This document shows, piece after piece, positions 57,597 to 64,000 of a stretch of 64,000 bases of DNA. The notes under the pieces were generated by a model that made no database searches, was not told the DNA's origin, and was given only the letters and a program-made list of their open reading frames with translations. The position numbers and the translations under genes were made by a program. Origin of the DNA: Adiantum capillus-veneris (taxonomy: Eukaryota > Streptophyta > Polypodiopsida > Polypodiales > Pteridaceae); NCBI GenBank assembly GCA_014529385.2, contig CM043950.1, positions 158,180,545-158,244,544 on the forward strand. Direction: 5' to 3'. The stretch's first letter is position 1. Each line of letters opens with the position of its first letter.

Positions 57597-60500
57597 TTAC
57601 TCTTGGGAAGCATTGTAAGCATTGACAAGGTTTACGTTATCCTTTAATTGTATGCCTTGCATCCATCTAGCATCTTCAAAAGGATAATTCTTAAACTTAA
57701 TAAGATATCGTCGGATAGTCTTACCACCTCTTAGTACCTTGTCTTCATGTCGGAGAATGGACTCGGGCTGCAGCACCTCCTCTTGGTCCTCGATCTCCGG
57801 TGGGTCTTCAATAGTTGGTTCTTGAGGTGGCTCTCCTTTGTAAGGCTTTAATAGGCTCACATGGAAAGCATTGTGTATGAGCCAATGATTGGGCAACTTG
57901 AGTTGATAGGCCATCTCGTTGATTGGACTAAGAATCTGGAAGGGACCAGTTTAGCATAGTACTTTTGGTGGCCTGTAGGATTCTTGCCCGTCGTGTGCCT
58001 TAATCGAGCCTTGGGAAACTTTAATAAGACCCAATCATTTTCTTTAAAGGTCTGGGCTCTTATGTGCTTGTCAGCAGCAGCATTTTTCCTTTGCTGTGAG
58101 ATAGAGATAGCATCCTTAATCTTTTTAAAAGATTCTTGTAGGTCTCGGCTATACTCATCTGCAACGAATATCTTCCCATGTACCTTAAGTAGCAAGGGAC
58201 TTTTTGATCTTCCCTCAATTACCTCGAAACATGCTTGTCCTGTGGAAGTATGTACAATGTTATTGTAAGCATACTCCACTAAGGGTAAGTACTTCTCCCA
58301 TTGGGATCTTTGATCTACTTCCGTTACATAGGCTTTTAGTAGATCGAGAATGGTTAGGTTAACTATTTCACTTTGGCCATCCGTTTGTGGATGAAAGGCC
58401 GAAGAGAAGTTTAGCCTTGTCCCTAAATTCTCAAAGAGACCCTTCCAGAAATTACTGGTCATTCTAGGATCTCTATCCGACACTATGGACATTGGCAAGC
58501 CATGGTACTTAAAAATTCCTATTGTCCATATTCTCGTATTCCCATGGATAGACTTAGGCAATCCAAAGATAAAATCCATGGATATGCTCTCCCATGGTGA
58601 ATTAGGGATTGGCAAGGGTTGAAGCAATCCAAGTTGCTTCCCTCTATCAAATTTTGTCTTTTGGCATACCACACATTTAGAAACATACTCTTGTATGTTC
58701 ACTTTCATGGTAGGCCAATAGAAATATGTTTCAATTCCCTTTAAGGTAGACTTAATCCCTCTATGCCCCGCATACGGTGGAGCATGAGATTCATACATTA
58801 CTTTCTCACGTAGTGAGTTAGTAACGCATAGTCTATTGCCATAGAGAAGATAACCATCTTGTAAAGTAAATGGTTCTTCTTTCTTCCCTAATGCAAGGGC
58901 TGAAATCACATCTCTAAAATCGGGATCAATAGCGTAATCATCTATCATTAAAGATAGATCATTGTGAGTTGCTATGGAAACCGCATTTACTCTCGGCCGT
59001 CTTGAGAGTGCATCAGCTACTTGATTATGCTTGCTATCAATGTGAGCAATATGGAAATGAAATTGCGAAAGGAAATTTTCCCACCTCATTTGTTTGTCGC
59101 AGAGCTTGGTCTGCGTCATGAAGTACTTAAGACTTTGGTGATCCGTTCGCAGAATGATAGGAGTCCCCAATAAATAGTGCTTCCATGAGTCTAAGGCATG
59201 TAGAACTGCAAGGAGTTCCTTTTCGTATATGCCTAGAGCTTGCTCAACAGGGTCGAGCCTTCGACTCTCATAGCCTATGGCGTGCCCTTCTTGGAGAAAA
59301 ACAGCTTCAAGGAAATCACCACAAGCATCACATTGGACCTCAAATGGTTTTGAGAGATCCGATAGTGTAAGCATAGGTTGAGAGATAATATTTTCTTTAA
59401 GCTTTTCAAAAGCATTGTTCTCCTTAGCAGACCATGTATACCTAACGCTTTTCTTTGTTAGGTCATGTAATGGTCCCGCAATTTGTGAGAACTTTTCTAT
59501 GCAGCGTCTATAGTATGCACACATACCTATAAAGCTTCTTAGTTCATAAAGATTCCTTGGTTTAGGCCATCCTTTTATTACCTATAACTTTGATGGATCC
59601 ATTTGGATGCCATCTTGAGAGATGATGTGACCTAAATACTGAATCTCTTGCAAGAAAAAAGCACTTTTCTTTTGATTAACATAAAGTTTTTTCTCTCTCA
59701 AAACTTGAAATATTACCTGGAGGTGTTGCTTGTGTTTGTCTAATGAATTAGAGTAGATGATAATATCATCAAAGAACACTCTAGTGGAGGTTCGATGGGG
59801 CGTGAATAGCTTCTCCATCAAGCGGTTGAATGTAGCTGGTGCATTGGTCAAGCCAAAAAGCATGACAATGTATTCATAAAGACCAAATGTGGTGCGAAAT
59901 GCGGTCTTTACAATGTCTTGATCAACTATCCTTATTTGATGATAGCCACTTTTTAGGTCAATCCTACTGAAGTAGGTCGATCCTTGTAGCTTATGAAATA
60001 GGTCTTCTACCCGTGGAACGGGAAACCTATTTTTGATAGTGATCCTATTTAGTGCTCTATAGTTGACACACATACGATATGTGCCGTCTTTCTTTTGCAC
60101 TAATAGCACAGGTGAGCAAAATGGAGATGAGCTAGGCCTAACCATGCCCTTCTCAACTAACTCATGCACTTGCCGCATAATCTCCTCTTGTTGAGCTTGA
60201 GAAACTCTATAAGGAGGTTTGTTAGGCGGTGAACTTCCTGGAAGAAGATCAATTGCATGGTCATCATTACCTCGTCTAGGAGGTAGCTCACAAGGGATGT
60301 CGTCAATAAAAACATCTTGAAACCACTTGAGAAAATTAGATAACTCTAATTCCTTTTGGTTGCTTTTATTTTCTTTTGCTAAAGCATTAGGTTCATTTTG
60401 AGAATCTTTAACAAAAATCATGTACACGGAAATAGAGCTCTTTATTGACTTATTGAGAGCTGGTGTATGTACAATGGGGATAGTGTTACCCATTTCCTTA

Positions 60501-60649
60501 GTATCTATATACATGTCTTTTTCCCTGAACTTAAAGGATATTCTCCTTTTAGGAAATTTAACATTGGCAGCCAGGCGGTCAAACCATGGTGCCCCTAGGA
60601 TTACATCCTGATGCTTGAGAGGAGAGATAAAGAAGTCCTGTTTGTCCAC
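57597..60649 (-). pseudogene. gypsy-2 pol: RT, RNase H, integrase, chromodomain-like end
   Basis: Reverse transcriptase at 60649-59582: KPPYRVSQAQQEEIMRQVHE, KKDGTYRMCVNYRALN, YFSRIDLKSGYHQIRI, FGLTNAPATFNRLM, and FFDD (VFFDDIIIYS) in place of the usual YxDD box. A stop near 59582 and a frame gap follow. RNase H and integrase at 59524-57857: TDHQSLKYF, ADALSRR, GHRGIKSTLKGI with CVVCQ, MDFIFGLP, SDRDPRMTS, HPQTDGQSE. About 25 residues are missing between MDFIFGLPKS and the second Asp. At 57914-57597 the C-terminal segment ILRHEDKVLRGGKTIRRYLI then FKNYPFEDARWM is chromodomain-like. Confidence 0.9.
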
Positions 60650-62435
60650 ACAGCCTGGACATGAAGCCTCAATTTCCCGATTAAGGGAGTGACTGAAGCT
60701 TCTTACCCCTTGAAGGCACTGTCTACGGGTAGGACATCTCCCATCTCGTAAGCTTGTATGCCTAGCTTGGTGGCCAACTCTATAGATATAAAATTGTGAG
60801 TAGAACCAGGGTCAAAGAGAATAAAAGCATCATGTTCTCTTACCTTTCCCCAAGCATGGCATAGAGGAGATCCTTTGTGGTGAGTTTGGCGAGTCTCATC
60901 CTCTATGATTTCAGCCAAGGAAGCTCTAGGAGGATCTTGGCGGTTGTTCTTTTGGGGACAAGCATGCCCTTATTCGCGGCACTTGAAACACCGGTTATCC
61001 TTGCGATAACGCTCAAGCTCTTCAGGACAGAGTTTGTTCTTACCTTTGTAAAGTCCCTTCTTTTTAGCTTTGTTGGAGTTGCCCTTAGGAGGATTTTGGA
61101 CATTGTCCTTCCCCTTAGGCTCATTGGAACCCTTGTTTTCCGGGGGCTTATTATTTCTTTTAGCCCCCATTTGGAAATTGATTTGAGAGGCCACCATAGT
61201 ATGGTGTATTACGGCCGATATGGTACGTGGCCTTTGGGAGTTGACATACTCGGCCATTTCTTCGGTTAAGCCCGCACAAAATTGTTGCTTTTGCTCTCCA
61301 AAATCCAACTTTTTGAAGACAGTGGCTTTGAGTTGTAGGTCCCAAAACGTGTCTACATATTTGTGGATGGATTCATAGGGAGAGAGCTTTAGGCTTCGCC
61401 ATTCGGTGAGTACTTTGTCTTTGGCATCGGTGGCCAAAAACTGATTCATAATGGAAGCTCTTAAAGCTTTCCATGTTCGTGGAGCTTCACCGTTGGCTCG
61501 TAGGCTAGACCACCATTGCCTGGCGGACTTTTGAAAGTGCATAGCTACATGGCGTAGCTTAGAGGACTCCGTGAAGCCCTCATCTCAAAACGCGGCATCG
61601 AACTGTTGGATAAAGGCCAAGACTTTGTCTGTAGCAACAAAGGTACCATCATAGGTAAGGAAAGAGATGCGCTTCTCTCCCTCTTTGAATTTCTTCAACT
61701 TGTACGACCTCTTCCATGCGGCATAGGATTTCCTATGGACTCTTGTTTTTGATGGTTCAAAGGCTGCACCATCACTTTCTTCAGAAGGTGAAGAAGTTAA
61801 AGAAGGTGAAGAAGAGGGTGACCTCTTTCTCGCCTTTTTTTTCCTTGATCTTCGTTGTCTTCACCATCACTTTCATAAGAGGAAGAGGATGAAGAAGATG
61901 GAGAAGATGGTGTCCTCTTTCTCGCATTTTTCTTCGCTTGCTTTTTATCATCCCTCTTTGAATTATGCCGTGGAGAAGAGTGTGATGGTCTTTTCCACTT
62001 TGGTGGTGATGGAGAGCGTTTAGCCCGCCGTCTTTGTGGAGCCATCTCTGCCGAGGTGGCGGGAGACTCAGTTCTTTCTCCTTCCTTCGGTGGGGGCTCT
62101 TGAGTTCTCCTTTGGGAAGGAGATGCATCATCAAGAAGTAAATTATTGAGCCCTTCGTATGGATTCTCTTCTTCTTCCCGAATCGGAGAGAGACCTCTTT
62201 GGGGAGTCTCACAAGGAGGCTTCCTAGGTGTTCTCTCGTCATGGTGTTGATCTTGGAGAATCCCGTGAGCACGGAGGTGCCGTTGCACTTGACTTTGGAG
62301 AGATGGATTGCCCATGGCTTGTTTAAGCCTAGAAACAAGATAGTTAACAAGCATTGAAGCATCATTAGTAGCTTGTTCATTAGCAAAATCAAAGTTATCA
62401 ACATTAATTTCACTCTCTTTACTATTGTCAGCCAT
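60650..62435 (-). pseudogene. gypsy-2 gag and protease, broken
   Basis: ATG 62435 begins MADNSKESEINVDNFDFANE; a serine/arginine-rich stretch follows (KRSPSPPKWKRPSHSSPRHN) to a frame break near 61800. The capsid resumes with RKSYAAWKRSYKLKKFKEGE, a stop near 61588, then FQKSARQWWSSLRANGEAPR. The zinc knuckle is CFKCRE, stop (60970), GHAC. The protease motif is AFILFDPGSTHNFIS. An SR-like domain in gag is unusual. Confidence 0.88.
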
Positions 62436-62843
62436 TCTAACAACTTTTAGGTGTAAACTTTTTAGGTATACTTTGGCACTTCAAGCCCTAGTTTCTACTC
62501 CTCTTTACCCCTTTAGAAAAAGCACTCAAGCTACTATACCCTCGGCTCGAATACCATTAATTCCAAGGAATAGAAGAGAGGGTCGTTCAAAACCAAAACA
62601 ACACCGGCTCCTGTCAAGATTCTAATAGCTCAATAGTGGTTAAGCAGTAGGCAAGCCCCGTAGGACTCCACTATTATGCCATAGCTCTCGACGGGGCGGT
62701 GATTCCCCGTTAACTGCATGAAGGCAGGGGCACTGCAAGGCTAAAAAATCCCTATTCTACTTACTCACAAGCAATTAATAATACCAACTATTTATAGCTA
62801 GCTTGAGGACCTCCCTTCTTGAGCAAGAAAAGAGAAACCTTGT

Positions 62844-62855
62844 GCTCTGATACGA
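62844..62855 (-). promoter_or_regulatory. gypsy-2 primer-binding site (tRNA-Met type)
   Basis: TCGTATCAGAGC on the minus strand, one base from the consensus TGGTATCAGAGC, one base from the LTR. Confidence 0.85.
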
Positions 62856-62856
62856 A

Positions 62857-64000
62857 TGTAACATTCAATGGCCTAAAAACTTGTGTGTAGCGGAAATTAG
62901 CATGAACATAGTGGGCATTTCATTAGAATAGATTCCTAATGAGAATTATAAGAGTGCTTGGGTGGAGAGAGCAACAAAAAGCATAACACCTAGTTAGATG
63001 GCATGAACATTACTTTGAAAAGAGAGAGAAATTAAGCTATTGACAACAATTGAGGACCAGATTTGCATGGAGCCGTTCCCCCTCCAAAAGAATTTGTATT
63101 ATGGTTTCTGCCATCAAGAGAGACATTGTACAATACAATTCTTTGTGTTCTTTCAAGAATAGCTAGTGCAATGAAGATGAAAGCTTCATGCACTAAGAAA
63201 AACACTTAGCAAACACAACTTAAATTATCCCCGGCCTCAGACCCAAGACCTCACACACCTTCGAAGATGGTGAGAGCTAGCAGGGTATGAGAGTAGATTG
63301 AGAGGAAGAAGGAGTATCTTACGAGAAAGATGTACATCTCCTTAATCACTCATATTAGCATAGCTTAGCTTAGTAATTAGCATGGTAGAGGATATGAGCA
63401 TGCATTGAATCTTGGCTCTTGGTTGGATTTGCATCCAGATGCCAAGAGTGTGTCGATGTAGGCTTCTATCTCACAAGCTTGGAGTAGGTGATGAGCTCTC
63501 CATTAAAGCTTCTGAAGAGATAGTCTTCTCTTTCTTCACACATGAGATTGTGTGAGTGTGTGTGTGATATTGCCTTGAAAAATCAGCCGCCTCTCTCTCT
63601 TGGGCGAGCCCTCTTGCTATTTGCTCTTGCTCAACCCTCATTGACCCTCCCCAAGTCAAGCCAATGACTATTAAGCAGCATAAGTGATAGCCTTCTGACA
63701 TGTGTCCCCCTTTCCCCTTTTGTGAGAGCTTTAGGTTAATTAATAATTCAATTAAACTCTCATTGGACCCCTTTGCCTCCTGGCCAATAGGAATAAGGCA
63801 AGCCATTGGGCTGCTAAATGCTCATTGGACCCCTTGGGAGACTATCCAATAGTCTTCTAGAGGACTTAATTCTCATTGGTTCTTTTATTAAGTGGTTTTA
63901 AATTAATTAAACTAAATTTACTCTAGCCTAATTCTCATTGGTCCACCTCCAAGGCCATCCAATAGCAATTGGGCACACCTTGTGGGCATCTGGGCTAGGG
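62857..64000 (-). repeat. gypsy-2 5' LTR (partial, cut by the window end)
   Basis: Collinear with 55662-56801 with substitutions and a short insertion near 63815 (TAAATGCTCATTGGACC). About 85 bases of its far end should lie beyond 64000. Confidence 0.9.

Larger units (their letters stand above)
55662..64000 (-). mobile_element. gypsy-2: Ty3/gypsy element with chromodomain-like end, decayed, runs off the window
   Basis: The left LTR starts TGTAACATTTAATGGCC at 55662 and the right LTR starts TGTAACATTCAATGGCC at 62857; they stay collinear to the window end (64000 corresponds to about 56801). The minus-strand order is PBS, gag, zinc knuckle, protease, RT, RNase H, integrase, chromodomain-like region, PPT. 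Stops, frameshifts and an integrase deletion disable it. LTR differences are more numerous than in gypsy-1, so it is older. The outer right boundary and target duplication are outside the window. Confidence 0.92.

Overview
The window reads as nuclear DNA from a land plant with a large, repeat-rich genome. A homosporous fern is my best guess, from the style of the LINE, the abundance of long (GA)n tracts and the young Ty1/copia and Ty3/gypsy elements, but nothing here proves it. There is no bacterial-type gene organisation. Only one ordinary host gene is clear: a four-exon 2-oxoglutarate/Fe(II) dioxygenase at 37376-38880 (+).

Layout. 1-5928: AT-rich, non-coding interior plus LTR of a minus-strand LTR element primed by tRNA-Asp. 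6625-8940: decayed minus-strand LINE. 9016-11528: microsatellites, a tandem duplication and half of a dispersed repeat. 11529-18456: decayed copia element (copia-1, +) with a further 2.8-kb TG...CA insertion inside it. 18466-20150: the other half of that dispersed repeat, a second complete copy of it, and a pseudogene scrap of the dioxygenase exon 1. 20563-21305 and 36016-36900: copies of a tRNA-SINE-bearing repeat. 21306-36015: copia-3 (minus), with a perfect 5-bp target duplication and near-identical LTRs, whose gag is split by a 9.5-kb DNA transposon at 25435-34934. 41875-43050: cysteine-rich tandem repeats. 43350-45446: internally deleted copia-2, same family as copia-1. 47032-53942: almost intact chromovirus gypsy-1 (minus). 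54094-57237: a retroelement relic and a large inverted repeat. 55662-64000: gypsy-2 (minus), running off the window end.

The most exciting content is the 9.5-kb DNA transposon. It has about 30-bp terminal inverted repeats, two outward-lying plus-strand genes (one with a ubiquitin-like C-terminus), and two minus-strand genes that converge on them. One minus-strand gene is a four-exon, 883-codon transposase-like gene with a conserved D, D, CxxC and E framework and no frame break once spliced. The other encodes a histone H3 variant. Its first nine residues are identical to canonical H3 (MARTKQTAR). A long acidic/basic tail then replaces the K9-K27 region, followed by a complete H3 histone fold ending in [17 protein letters not shown] mobile element carrying its own H3 that keeps K4 but loses K9 suggests, as a hypothesis, self-made anti-silencing chromatin.

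Relative ages can be read from the nesting: SINE-bearing repeat, then copia-3 (about 2 % LTR divergence by my hand count), then the H3-bearing transposon. Two insertions have paralogous empty sites inside the same window, which fixes their boundaries.
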